The notes below the pieces were generated by a model. That model saw only the letters and a program-made list of their open reading frames with translations. It did no database searches and was not told where the DNA came from. A program made the position numbers and the translations under genes. Source: Beroe forskalii (taxonomy: Eukaryota; Ctenophora; Nuda; Beroida; Beroidae). From it: a stretch of DNA of 64,000 bases. The stretch lies in NCBI GenBank assembly GCA_011033025.1, contig WFMF01000039.1:744001-808000 (forward strand), in the 5' to 3' direction. This document shows, in pieces, positions 9,200-19,591 of this stretch; position 1 is the stretch's first letter; every line of letters starts with the position of its first letter.

Positions 9200-10060
9200 C
9201 GCGCGCGGCGTAGTTCTACTCGCGCGCGGCGTAGTTCTACTCGAGCGCGGCGTAGTTCTACTCGAGCGCGGCGTAGTTCTACTCGCGCGCGGCGTAGTTC
9301 TACTCGCGCGCAGCGTAGTTCTACTCGCGCGGCGTATTTCTACTCGCGCGCGGCGTAGTTCTACTCGCGCGCGGCGTAGTTCTACTCGCGCGCAGCGTAG
9401 TTCTACGCGCGCGCGTCGTAGTTCTACTCGCGCGCAGCGTAGTTCTAAGCGCGCGCGGCGTAGTTCTACGCGCGCGGCGTAGTTTTACGCGCACAGGGCG
9501 TAGTTTTACGCGCGCGCGGCGTAGTTTAACGCGCGCGGCGTAGTTCAACGCGCGCGCGGCGTAGTTCTACGCGCGCGCGGCGTACTTTTACGCGCGCGCG
9601 GCGTACTTTTACGCGCGCGCGGTGTAGTTTAACGCGCGCGCGGCGTAGTTTAACGTGCGCGCGGCGTAGTTTTACGCGCGCGCGGCGTAGTTTTACGCGC
9701 GCGGCGTAGTTTTACGCGCGCGCGGCGTAGTTTTACGCGCGCGCGGCGTAGTTTTACGCGCGCGTGGCGTAGTTTTACGCGCGCGCGGCGTAGTTTTACG
9801 CGCGCGGCGTAGTTTTACGCGCAGGCAGCGTAGTTTTACGCGCAGGCAGCGTAGTTTTACGCGCAGGCAGCGTAGTTTTACGCGCAGGCAGCGTAGTTTT
9901 ACGCACAGGCAGCGTAGTTTTACGGGCGCGCAGCGTAGATCTACGCGCGCGCAGTGTATTTCTCCGCGCGCGCAGCGTAGTTCTACGGGCGCGCAGTGAA
10001 GTTCTACGGGCGCGCAGTGAAGTTCTACGCACGTCACTCGACGTAGTAGAATTTCGTCGC
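9200..10060. repeat. 21-bp GC-rich minisatellite, array B
   Basis: About 40 units of 19-21 bases share the GCGTAGTTCTAC / GCGTAGTTTTAC core and GC alternation. It is more heterogeneous than array A, with blocks of CGCGCGGC, CGCAGGCA and GTGCGCGC variants. Open frames through it are artefacts of the repeat. Confidence 0.95.
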
Positions 10061-10184
10061 AAGCGCTGTAGTTCTATAATATACGAGCGGCGTAGTTTCA
10101 CGTGCAGAGCGTTGTATTTTCATGCGCGCGTGGTGCATCTAATCTTTACGCTTGCACGGCGTAATTATTTTGCGCGCGGCGTTG

Positions 10185-10640
10185 TTATGCGTGCGGCGTT
10201 GTTTCAATTTCATTCTGCGTGTGCTTGCCAGGCGTTGTCTGGTCGGGGCGCGCGAAGCGCGCGCGCCCCGACTCGCAGAGTTTTTGAAAAAAAATATGGG
10301 GCAGGCTTGTCAGACGTTGTCTGACCCCTTCGCCTTCGGTGGGCGCGCGTCCGCCGAAGGCCCGTCTGACAAGGGCAGGCAACGTCTGGCTAGCGTGTGC
10401 GTCGTTGTTTTGCACAAGTTGCTTACTTCACTTGTCGCCGTTGACTGACAAAACTGTCACAAAGTTGTGTTTTCGCCATGATCTGTGCCAGTGAGAAACT
10501 GAAAGAAATAAACGGGCAATGAGCGTCGGGGCAATTACTAGGCGGTTCTTGGCCCCGTCTGCGCGTTTGCGCGCCGCGCCCAGACTCCATATTTTGAAAA
10601 ATGGGGCAGACAACGTCTGGGGCATTGCAACTACAAAAAC
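10185..10640. repeat. GC-rich palindromic repeat pair
   Basis: The word GTCGGGGCGCGCG is answered after AAG by its inverse at 10230-10262. A related arrangement (GGCCCCGTCTGCGCG, TTTTGAAAAATGGGGCAGAC, AACGTCTGG) lies at 10525-10622, and both share TTTTTGAAAAA..ATGGGGCAG. This looks like two diverged copies of a GC-rich foldback repeat. No transposase is seen. Confidence 0.5.
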
Positions 10641-12475
10641 AAAAATTGCATCTCTTTTAAGCATTCTCAGGAATAAACATTTTAATATTTCCTTTACCGA
10701 ATCACAAAATTTGTCCTATACTTATGCTGGACAGGATTAACTCGTTGTTGAGTGGTAGGACTTCATTACTTTAAAGTTTAAAATGATAACATTCATTATT
10801 TTGTGTATGATTTAAAACATTTTCTTCATTTCATGAATATCGTTTTTGGCTTCTTGTTTAATGCAGAATGCTTCCATGAAAGATTTTCTTTGCCCAATTG
10901 AGTTGGAACAGCTTTTGTGTCAAGTGTTGTTTTATACAAATTGTATTTCTCAACACAAACTCAGAATGCTTCATGGCAAATAATAAATATTTATATTATC
11001 TTCTTTGTATTATCATTTCTTATCCTCTTTGTAGATGAAGTTTATTAGTTTCTAATTTTTGCAGACCCATTATTGTTACATTATTGTAAAACCATTATAT
11101 TATTATATGATAGAACATGTTTGAATTAAAAAGAAATCTTTCTTCAAGACATCAATCTGCAAGATTTTTCTCCAACTCCGTACTTGAACACCAACATGAT
11201 TCCTTTAGGTAATGCAATGTGAGAGCAGTAGGATCTTAATGAGTCACACCAAGATGAGTGGTGTGCAGGCATCTTCAGTCCAATACCTACCTCAGCTTTC
11301 GGGTGTTTAAATTGAGAGCTTTTTATGAGGTAGGCCCCCCAGCAGTCACCCCTGGTACCAGGGTATAGCACCGTCAAGTGCAGTGACCACCTGCCTGAAT
11401 GAATCTGAAACTTGCTCTTTGGTCTTTGTCTTTACTCCAAGCACCAAGAAATTAAGCAACACACTAAGTGAGAAGTAGAGGACCGGCGGATGGATCCGGG
11501 TCATTTGTGTCCTTTTACGTTGCACATTAATGAAATTAATGCGAGTGGCATGCATCCTGATCCAATACTCCATCTTGAGAGATGCTTCTCCTGAAAATCA
11601 GGGTTAAAACATGTTTGAATTAAAAAGAAATCTTTTTGATAGAAATCTTTTTGATAGAACAAATAAAGTCATCTTCGTAGTCTTTGTAGTCTTTTCTTAT
11701 CTTTTCTCATTTATTCTTTAAGTCATAATGAAAACTTTCTTGAAGATATCAATCTAATTTCTGTTATTATTTTGTTTGTTAAATTTGTTTCTTGATTTTT
11801 CTCTAATGCTGCTTTTTCTTATCTGTCCCTCATATTTCAGTTTCTAATGTATCCATTACTGGTACCTGCGTGTGGTATAATGGTTAAGTTTTTAAAAACT
11901 TTTTGTTGTGTTTTGAGTACCTTGTTAGGGTACATGTTAACTAGAGGCCACTTAATGTGATAATAACTAGTTCACAGTGTAAAATATATGTAAATATTAT
12001 TAGATAATTCCTCATGATTTTTCTCTAGCATGGTGCCCCAGGCTGTAATGAGGTATCATCATTCCATTACATACCTCAATTTTATAACCATGCACATATA
12101 TTTTAGCTTTTCAACTTTTCATCTGAATATATTGATTTTAATCCTAAGATCCCAAAGATTCCAACTTAACATATAGTGGGTTCTGAGCTTTTAAAGTTTT
12201 AAGGATACACATTATCTTTTTTGTAGAACAAATACAGTCATCTTTGTAGTCAAGCCACAGAACTCTCCAAAAACTCCAACTGTAGTCTTTGAAGGGATCC
12301 ATGCCAAAGAAATGCCTTCATCAGAGAGCTAGGCAGATCAAAATAAAGCACAAGACACCAAAAATGATATATGTTGTAATGAAGGCTAACACTGCACCAC
12401 ACAGACTTGTGACCATGTTGTGGGGTTGAATGCATTTGACAGGCACCCAACACTCCCAACTTTGTGTTTGTTAGG
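10641..12475. other. AT-rich stretch with internal short duplications
   Basis: The 28-base neighbourhood of CATGTTTGAATTAAAAAGAA occurs at about 11115 and 11610, and TAGAACAAATA(A/C)AGTCATCTT occurs at about 11656 and 12224. Apart from the possible minus-strand exon listed separately, nothing coding is supported. A minus-strand frame near 12.3-12.45 kb encodes a membrane-like run (LAFITTYIIFGVLCFILICL), but it ends in stops with no clear splice site. Confidence 0.4.
11346..11590 (-). CDS. Possible exon of an unrecognised membrane protein
   Basis: On the minus strand a strong acceptor (CCTGATTTTCAG) precedes an open stretch of about 80 codons up to a stop at 11346-11348. It contains one likely membrane segment (VLYFSLSVLLNFLVLGV) followed by a polar part (KTKTKEQVSDSFRQVV). 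I do not recognise the protein. If real it would be a terminal exon, with its 5' partners to the right, possibly disrupted by the 12.5-16.8 kb insertion. No partner exon with matching phase was found, so a chance frame or gene remnant is also possible. Confidence 0.28.
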
Positions 12476-12483
12476 GTTTCCTA
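12476..12483. other. Left target site duplication GTTTCCTA
   Basis: The eight bases GTTTCCTA precede the element's first base and are repeated exactly at 16821-16828. Confidence 0.85.
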
Positions 12484-12975
12484 GGCTAAAAAATGGGTGG
12501 ACTTAACTCCGCGGCGGACCCGCTGCGGACCCGGTGGACCCGCTGCGGGTCCGCCGCGGACTCCACTAAAGTCCAACATAAAAATTTTTTGGTGGACTTT
12601 GGTGGACCCGCAGCGGACTTTTCGAAACTCCGCCGCGGAGTGGTGGGTCCGCTGCGGGTCCACTTGGGCTCCGCCGCGCACTGGTGGACAGTCCACCGAC
12701 AAAGTCCACCAAAAAAGTCCACCGTGGACTAAAATAATTGTGGAGGTAAGTCCGCCGCGGAGTCAGTGGACTCCACCGGCGGAGTCCACTGGCGGAGTCA
12801 AGTCCACTGGCGGACTCCAGCAGTGGAGTCCACTGGTGGACTCGACTCCGCCAGTGGACTCAACTCCGCCAGTGGACTCGAATCCGCCAGTGGACTCGAA
12901 TCCGCCAGTGGACTCCGCGGGTGGAGTCCACCAGTAAACTCCACTGGTGGAATCCGCCAGTGGACTCCGCCATAA
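12484..12975. repeat. Left terminal inverted repeat with internal subrepeats
   Basis: The outer half contains nested palindromes such as GCGGACCC...GGGTCCGC, and the inner half is a string of GTGGACTC / GAGTCCAC words in both orientations. It can therefore fold on itself as well as pair with the right repeat. Confidence 0.85.
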
Positions 12976-13039
12976 AGGCTGTATGGTTTTTGGAAAGGAG
13001 TGCCATGTGTACACATAGCTTAGTCTTAGTAGTCTTAGT

Positions 13040-13445
13040 AGAAAGGCCAAGGTCGGTTTAATCGACCAGGCCGGTGGCAGCCATGCTGAGCATAGAGACT
13101 ATCCCTAATACGCTAGGCCAAGGGTGTGAACTCCTGGGTGGTTTTTTAGGCCACCCGACTGCCGGGCTATATCCTGAGCTGAGCAGCCAGCCTGTCCAGG
13201 ACCTCTCTGGACTGGCAAGCTGCCAACGCCCGTGGCATCAATCAGACTGCAAAGCAAGACGAGACTTGCCTGCATATTAAGTCGGAGATCTGCCGAAGGT
13301 GGTTATGTACCACCTCCCTTCGTCTAGATGGGTCACAGGGAGGCCTGACCCAACCAGACTGTGTAAATCATATTCCCATCGATTGGGATTTAACTGGGCT
13401 CAATGGGCAAAGCCCAGTTCCAGGATACTGCCTGGAACGGAAGAC
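13040..13445. other. Hairpin-rich segment, possible structured RNA or SINE-like piece
   Basis: Successive short stems are visible: GGTCG-CGACC inside GGCC-GGCC (13043-13071), GGTGG-CCACC (13290-13312), ATTCCCA-TGGGAT (about 13373-13390), CTGGGCT-AGCCCAG (13395-13420) and TTCCAGG-CCTGGAA (13419-13439). It is followed at 13455-13535 by an imperfect TTG-rich tail. This could be a SINE or the structured end of a non-LTR element carried inside the foldback element. I find no convincing tRNA promoter boxes. Confidence 0.4.
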
Positions 13446-13582
13446 AAAGAACTGTTGAAAATGTTGTAAATGTTGTTATTGTTGCCGTTGTTGTCCTTAT
13501 GTCTGTTGTTGTTGCTGTTGATGTTGTTTTGAGCAGAGCATGGGTCCTTTGGCGTTTCCTTTGATTGGCTTGCGCCTGATCG

Positions 13583-15223
13583 GCTCGGGCTAAGCGAAAG
13601 TATATAACATGGTTAAATTATATTCTTGTGTTTAAGAAAAGAAATCTTAAATGACGTTGTCAAGCTAACATAGAGCCAGAGGCGAAAATATCGAAAAATT
13701 ATGAACATATACCGTTTTAAGTCATTTTATAGCTGTAAAAGCAAAGCATTGATTGGAGGCAGTCTACTAGCTGTGTGTTTAATGGGACAAGAGCTACATT
13801 ACAAGTTACACGCATGAAAATACTGCAGCATTATCATAACTTACAAAATCGTTATCAGTGTAATACCAACTATAAAGGCTGTGTGTGATACACAAATTAC
13901 ACGCAGGTGATTCAGAATTGAAATAGACACATAAAATCTTTTAGGAATAAGATAAGCCGTAAAAAACTTGTCATAATATGTTAGTGTATAGAGATAATTG
14001 AATTAACAGTGGTTTGAGAGTTGAATGGTTGGATTGATAATGTTTAGTTTGTTTTCAAATGCTCTCAAGGAGCGGGGCGGTCAGCCTGGCAGTTCTGACA
14101 TGTACCAGAATGTGTGAATGACAATGCAGTCTTAGCTCGGGCTAAGCAGTATATAACATGGTTAAATGATATTCTTGTGTTTAAGAAAAGAAATCTTAAA
14201 TGACGTTGTCAAGCTAACATAGAGCCAGAGGCGAAAATATCGAAAAATTATGAACATATACCGTTTTAAGTCATTTTATAGCTGTAAAAGCAAAGCATTG
14301 ATTGGAGGCAGTCTACTACCTGGGTGTTTAATGGGACAAGAGCTACATTACAAGTTACATGCATGAAAATACTCGCAGCATTATCATAACTTACAAAATC
14401 GTTATCAGTGTAATACCAACTATATAGACTGAGTGTGATACACAAATTACATGGGTGATTCAGAATTGAAATAGACACATAAAAATCTTTTAGAATAAGA
14501 TAAGCCGTAAAACCCGTCATAATATGTTAGTGTATAGAGATAATTGAATTAACAGTGGTTTGAGAGTTGAATGGTTGGATTGATAATGTTTAGTTTGTTT
14601 TCAAATGCTCTCAAGGAGCGGGCGGTCAGCCTGGCAGTTCTGACATGTGTACCAGAATGTGTGAATGACAATGCAGTCTTAGCTCGGGCTAAGCGAAAGT
14701 ATATAACATGGTTAAATGATATTCTTGTGTTTAAGAAAAGAAATCTTAAATGACGTTGTCAAGCTAACATAGAGGCGAAAATATCGAAAAATTATGAACA
14801 TATACCGTTTTAAGTCATTTTATAGCTGTAAAAGCAAAGCATTGATTGGAGGCAGTCTACTAGCTGTGTGTTTAATGGGACAAGAGCTACATTACAAGTT
14901 ACACGCATGAAAATACTCGCAGCATTATCATAAATTACAAAACCGTTATCAGTGTAATACCAACTATAAAGACTGGGTGTGATACACAAATTACACGCAG
15001 GTGATTCAGAATTGAAATAGACACATAAAATCTTTTAGGAATAAGATAGGCCATAAAAAACTTATCATATAATATGTTAGTGTATGGAGATAATTGAATT
15101 AACAGTGGTTTGAGAGTTGAATGGTTGGATTGATAATGTTTAGTTTGTTTTCAAATGCTCTCAAGGAGCGGGCGGTCAGCCTGGCGGTTCTGACATGTGT
15201 ACCAGAATGTGTGAATGACAATG
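13583..15223 (+). repeat. Three tandem units of about 545 bp
   Basis: Units start at 13583, 14135 and 14682, each with GCTCGGGCTAAGC followed by AGTATATAACATGG, and end with GTGTGAATGACAATGC. They are about 95% alike, with small indels. Short frames inside are not conserved between units. The units make up the core of the foldback element. Confidence 0.92.
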
Positions 15224-15234
15224 CCGAGTACACA

Positions 15235-15640
15235 TAGCTTTCTCAGATTCGGTCGATATTTCAAAGGGACCATCCATAAAAGGCGTCGCAATGAGAGGGG
15301 AGGGGTGAGTAGACCCTCTCAGATTTGAATGATATTTCAAAATCAACTTGGGGCCATCCATATTAAAGGACATTCATAAAGTTTTGGCCATTTCAGACCC
15401 CTCCCTCCCCTTGTCCGCAAACGTCCGCAATCCAGAAACCCCTAATTTCAATGCTTTTTCCAGCTGGAATTGGAAAAAAGGGTGTGTCCGGTGCGAATGT
15501 GAAATTAAGGATTTGACCAAAAATAAACATGTCACACCTCTTTTTAAGACAAATGGGGGATAATTAGATCACCACCAAAAAGTTGATATTAGCTCAAATC
15601 TGAGAGGGTCCTGGGGGAATCTGGCCAATACGTCTCCCAT
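15235..15640. repeat. Decayed nested short element
   Basis: CTCAGATT..GATATTTCAAA and the GGGACCATCCATA/GGGGCCATCCATA words occur twice in direct order. GACCCTCTCAGATTTGA (about 15312) faces its inverse TCAAATCTGAGAGGGTC (about 15594). This looks like a small, old transposon derivative inside the 4.3-kb element. No coding content is seen. Confidence 0.4.
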
Positions 15641-15854
15641 GTAAACGAGAGCCTTCATTTTCCATGACAATGACGTCACTCAGAAAAGTATAATCAAGCG
15701 CATCCAGCACTTTGAAGGTTATGGTCGGGATTAGGATCAAGATTTGTTAGGTTTAGGGTCAGGATTATGGTAAGGGTTTTGCTAAGAGTCTCGGTAAGGT
15801 TTAGGATAGAGAAAAATTGACCTTCGGATCTGTGACGGCACTCAGCCCCGTTTA

Positions 15855-16252
15855 CCTTATCGGACATAATTATCACGGACATTAAATTAATGTCCGTAAT
15901 ATTCAGGTCCGTGAAAATCAAGTCCGGCATTTCGTCCTAAAATTTATAGGCGGTAGAGACGCAAAATTTCTGACCTCCTCTCTTGAAATGCACAAATAAT
16001 AGAATTTGTAAGGAAATTATGCTTCTTTTTAATGCTTAGTACCTGCAATATGGAAATTTATCATATTTATCAAAGAAAAATATTGAAAAAATCTTCAATT
16101 CAAGCATTCAAGTGGGGGAAAATGGGAGAAATCGAGCCGATAATTTTGAAGATTTTTTGAAATTTGAAGTGGCTGGATCGAGCGTGAATATTAATGTCCG
16201 TGAAGTTTTATGTCCGTAAAACTAAAGTCCGTGATAATTATGTCCAATAAGG
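15855..16252. mobile_element. Nested MITE with TA target duplication
   Basis: The ends CCTTATCGGACATAATTATC and the inverse of its partner (CCTTATTGGACATAATTATC) match at 19 of 20 bases and continue into CACGGAC. TA borders both sides (15853-15854 and 16253-16254), as for Tc1/mariner-type elements. Inside are further GTCCGT words in both orientations. It lies within the 4.3-kb foldback element, so it inserted after or together with it. Confidence 0.65.
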
Positions 16253-16359
16253 TATATCGGACATAATGCGGACGTCCGCAATTCATGGAAATTTTAAGCA
16301 ATTTGACGGCTATTTCACAAGAAAATCATGGAATTGTCGGGGCCAAAAATGTTATCCGC

Positions 16360-16820
16360 GAGAGGACTCCGCTGGTGTAGTTGGACTCCACAAGTGGACT
16401 CCGCTGATGGACTCCACCTGTGGACTCCGCTGGTGGAATCCACCTGTGGACTCCGCTGGTGGACTCCACCAGTGGACTCCGCCAGTGGACCAAAGTCCGC
16501 TGGTGGAGTCCACCTGGGGAGTCCACCAGTGGACAACAACTCCGCGGTGGACTCCAATCCACGGTGGACTTTTTTTCCCTGGTGGACTTCTTTGGTGGAC
16601 TTTTTCGGTGGACTGTCCACCAGTGCGCGGCGGAGCCCAAGCGGACCCGCAGCGGACCCACCACTCCGCGGCGGAGTTTTGAAAAGTCCGCTGCGGGTCC
16701 ACCAAAGTCCACCAAAAAAAATTTATGGTGGACTTTAGTGGAGTCCGCGGCGGACCCGCAGCGGGTCCACCGGGTCCGCAGCGGGTCCGCCGCGGAGTTA
16801 AGTCCACCCATTTTTTAGCC
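16360..16820. repeat. Right terminal inverted repeat
   Basis: It is the inverted counterpart of 12484-12975 and ends ...CCCATTTTTTAGCC. The inner subrepeat block differs in order and number from the left one. Confidence 0.85.
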
Positions 16821-16828
16821 GTTTCCTA
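16821..16828. other. Right target site duplication GTTTCCTA
   Basis: Exact copy of 12476-12483. Confidence 0.85.
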
Positions 16829-19089
16829 TTATTTCTTAGGTTACTGATTCATGCAGTTGATGTAGTTTCACCCATAAAAGCATAAATGGGGATTATATTA
16901 TATGATTTGATATACGAGATTGGATGCAACCTCTGGGACCCCAAAATTTCTAGTAAATAATTACTGGGATATAGGCCAGTCATTCAAGAAATGCAGAAAA
17001 TCTCCTGCATGCTATTCAATCCTATCAGGTGATAAAATGTCACCCTCATTTCATTGATAAAGCTGAATATTTGTAAATAATCATTATGCAGAAGGATTGA
17101 TCCCCAATTGAATAAAGTAGCTAAACTCTGGGAACATTGTTATGATATATGCAAAAGATCAGTCTCTACACCCCCAAAAATATGATACTATTAACCTTGA
17201 TCTCTTACAACAGCACAATGGATTGAATAATCTCTGAAAATTGGACTTATAAGTTTACCAGTGTGTTGAAATTCGATTTCACGAAGTGCTCTAGCATAAG
17301 CAAGCAAGTTACAACAAACTTATAAGTTTGAAAACTTACCTTTGTTTTGGTGAAGGGGTGAGCAAGAACATGTATTTGCCATAATTTAAAATGTTTTTTT
17401 CGTGATGTCAGAAAATGGGTTGAAATGGCTCCAATTTTTGTTTTGAAGTCAATCAGATCTTTGTTTTTTTTTTCACGAAATATTAATGCTAGGTATAACC
17501 TCCTCATCCCCTGAATTTTAACCCCTCCCCCCCATTGTGAAAACCTTCCCCCCTGAATTTCAAAATTTTACCCCCTCTTTTAGACACCTTAGCCTTGAAT
17601 TTGAATTGAAAAATCCAACTAACACACAACCAAAATTTTAAATGATTTTTATTATGAATTGAAATAGGGCTGGCAAGTATGAGAGCCCAAAAAACCCACA
17701 AATTTGAGACCTCACATATTCAGGGCCCTTCAAATATTGGGTTAATCCCAGGTCTACCTCTATAATGGCAATGATTGGAGGCAAACCCATATTATGTATG
17801 AGGCAACAGGCTCTAGTAGTATAAAAATCTCAACATTGAGTTTTTGTCCCATGAATCCAAAACAGATCCATGTGCTCCCCCTAGTTGCCAATCCCATTGA
17901 TTCCGAAAATAATCACCCTGCAAATTAGTTGAGTGATTATGACAAAATTTAAGTAACGAGAGGCTTTGAGAAAAATATTGCAGAAGTATGATTTCTATCT
18001 TATTTTGAAATTCTCATGCCATGTCCCAATCCCCCTTAATTTTTTCACTCCCCCAGAATCCTTGAAATAGGGGCAACTCCTATATACCTTTTCTGACCAA
18101 AAATCTTCACCCCCCTTTCCAGGGGGGATTAAGGTATGAAAATATTTAGCAAAGCTGAAAAATATCAAGTTAGAAGGATGGATCTTTTAACTGCTCAAAA
18201 CAGTAGGTGCTCAATTGATGAAATTCTGGTGGAAATTGTCCAAATTTTATAATTTTTCAAAGGTAGATATTTCTCTTTTATGGCTTAAATTATAGATCAC
18301 AAGATTCCTTATCCTAGTATGTGCTTAGAATTATGAAAAATTTTCTTGGCTAATAATTTTGAATATAAAGTTAACTGATTTTTTTTCATGAAGTTCTTTA
18401 AACATAGTTTTTGTAGCCAAATACTTGTGGTGGTAGCCGAAATAGTTATGGTTGTAGGTAATCTTAGAAGTAAAAGATCTAAATGAACACCTTATCATCT
18501 CAGTCTAAACGTTTAATTCACTTTTTAGATCAGGTTTGATTAAGATAGATAATGGTGTGTCATGAACTATCATATTCAGGTATTCAGGAGTGTTCATCAT
18601 GATAATACAGAGCATCAATTAAGTTCTAACAGTATAACCTTTTCACTTTTGGTTGATTAAAGAAGTAGGTAAAAGTACTGTATAAGTTAGCTGGATTGTT
18701 TCACTTTGCAAAACCAAGAGGGTTATTGAAAATCACATATTATAGATAGTGACTGATTTGATTTAAGAAATGTACATAGATGACTACTTAAGCCTTTAAA
18801 AGTTCTCAAATCATTTTATTTCGTAAGACGAAGACAAACTCCAACCTTCTTGAAAGTGACCTTGCTAAAGCTCCCATGCATATTATAACCAGGCCTTTGG
18901 ATACTGATCTTCCAAACTTGAACATTAAATATATCTCATGAGCACTAGCAGCAAATCATTGTTACTACATGGAGGCATTTAATAAATGAGAAAATTTAGT
19001 GTTGCACATTTCAAGGGATGATTTTAATCATAACATGACGAATCTGAATAGCGATGTTCATGATTTTCCATCATTTCTATGTTCCATAG
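16829..19089. other. Non-coding AT-rich stretch
   Basis: I see no supported exon, RNA gene or intact element. A C-rich patch at 17510-17580 has two imperfect CCCCTGAATTT...CCCC words. Confidence 0.45.
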
Positions 19090-19287
19090 ATTGCACAAAA
19101 CGTGTTCGAATCATTGAATGTGACACAAACTCTGCCCCCTCATCTTGAATGGTCAGGACGCCTAAAGAACATGACTTGGAGTGACGTGTACATTTATAAC
19201 ATGCTTAATCACTTACATCAACATGCACCAAGCCCTGGACTCCTTTTCAAATACAAGTCCAAATGCCGTTCTTACAACGCGAACTAA
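19090..19287 (+). CDS. Orphan terminal exon, unrecognised product
   Basis: A pyrimidine-rich acceptor (TTTCTATGTTCCATAG) precedes an open stretch of 65 codons that ends at a TAA. It reads IAQNVFESLNVTQTLPPHL, continues with an aromatic, polar segment (WSDVYIYNMLNHLHQH) and ends in a basic tail (KYKSKCRSYNAN). Composition and codon use look protein-like rather than repeat-derived. No upstream exon with a matching donor was found. It may be the last exon of a gene beginning to the left, or a remnant. I do not recognise a domain. Confidence 0.4.
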   Translation: MAQNVFESLNVTQTLPPHLEWSGRLKNMTWSDVYIYNMLNHLHQHAPSPGLLFKYKSKCRSYNAN

Positions 19288-19537
19288 TCAAGTAATCGTG
19301 CATGGAACTGCCAAAATTAAATGTCGTTTATGTCATAGTATATAAAGTTTAATTCCCCTGATTTAGGCTGGATTTTAAATTATATTGCACCAATTATGCG
19401 CAGTAGTGGCAATTCTTAGTTGCTACAGTTTAGAGTGGTTATATATATAATCCACCGGGTTACTAGCTGCGCTAAATTACTCTGGACCTGGTAATCAAGG
19501 GGAATTTAATGCTTAACGAACATGTAATTAAGGACGA

Positions 19538-19591
19538 GTCACGTGACCGTGTCGACCAATCAGAGGGCAGGGATTCGGTGCAATGACCAAT
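19538..19591. promoter_or_regulatory. E-box/CCAAT cluster 1
   Basis: GTCACGTGAC (19538-19547) lies next to CCAATCAGAG (19556-) and a second CCAAT (19587-19591). A TATATATATAA run lies 90 bases upstream at about 19440. The combination is promoter-like, and a TSS of the downstream gene near here is possible but unproven. A (GTAT)n microsatellite follows at 19722-19748. Confidence 0.4.

Larger units (their letters stand above)
8040..9200. repeat. Segmental duplication, copy B
   Basis: It matches 2010-3310 in the same orientation, as described for copy A. It begins directly after the homopolymer-rich stretch and ends in minisatellite array B. Confidence 0.9.
12484..16820. mobile_element. 4.3-kb foldback DNA element with 8-bp target duplication
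   Basis: The ends GGCTAAAAAATGGGTGGACT... (left) and its inverse (right) form terminal inverted repeats. The outer 250 bases (12484-12733 and about 16560-16820) look roughly 95% identical; the inner parts (to about 12975 and from about 16360) consist of short GTGGACTCCGCC-type subrepeats. The flanks carry a perfect 8-bp duplication. Eight-base duplications occur in hAT, P and some other superfamilies, but the CAGGG/TAGGG hAT end is absent, so I leave the family open. No transposase frame is visible; frames inside the inverted repeats mirror each other and come from the subrepeats. High end-to-end identity suggests a fairly recent insertion. Confidence 0.85.

Noticed and set aside
9321-10101. 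Arg/Thr and Leu/Arg repeat frames
   Set aside because: Same cause as above, in minisatellite array B.
12481-13050. Several overlapping frames of 70-146 codons
   Set aside because: They lie in the palindromic subrepeats of the left terminal repeat and are mirrored by frames in the right one; none resembles a transposase.
13060-13200. tRNA-derived SINE promoter
   Set aside because: Sequences vaguely like A and B boxes occur, but spacing and key bases do not fit; only hairpins are reported.
15735-15790. Telomere-like GTTAGG/TTAGGG words
   Set aside because: Irregular GTTTAGGGTCAGGATTATGG-type words inside a transposon, not a tandem TTAGGG array.
16266-16818. Frames of 100-160 codons on both strands
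   Set aside because: Mirror images of those in the left terminal repeat.
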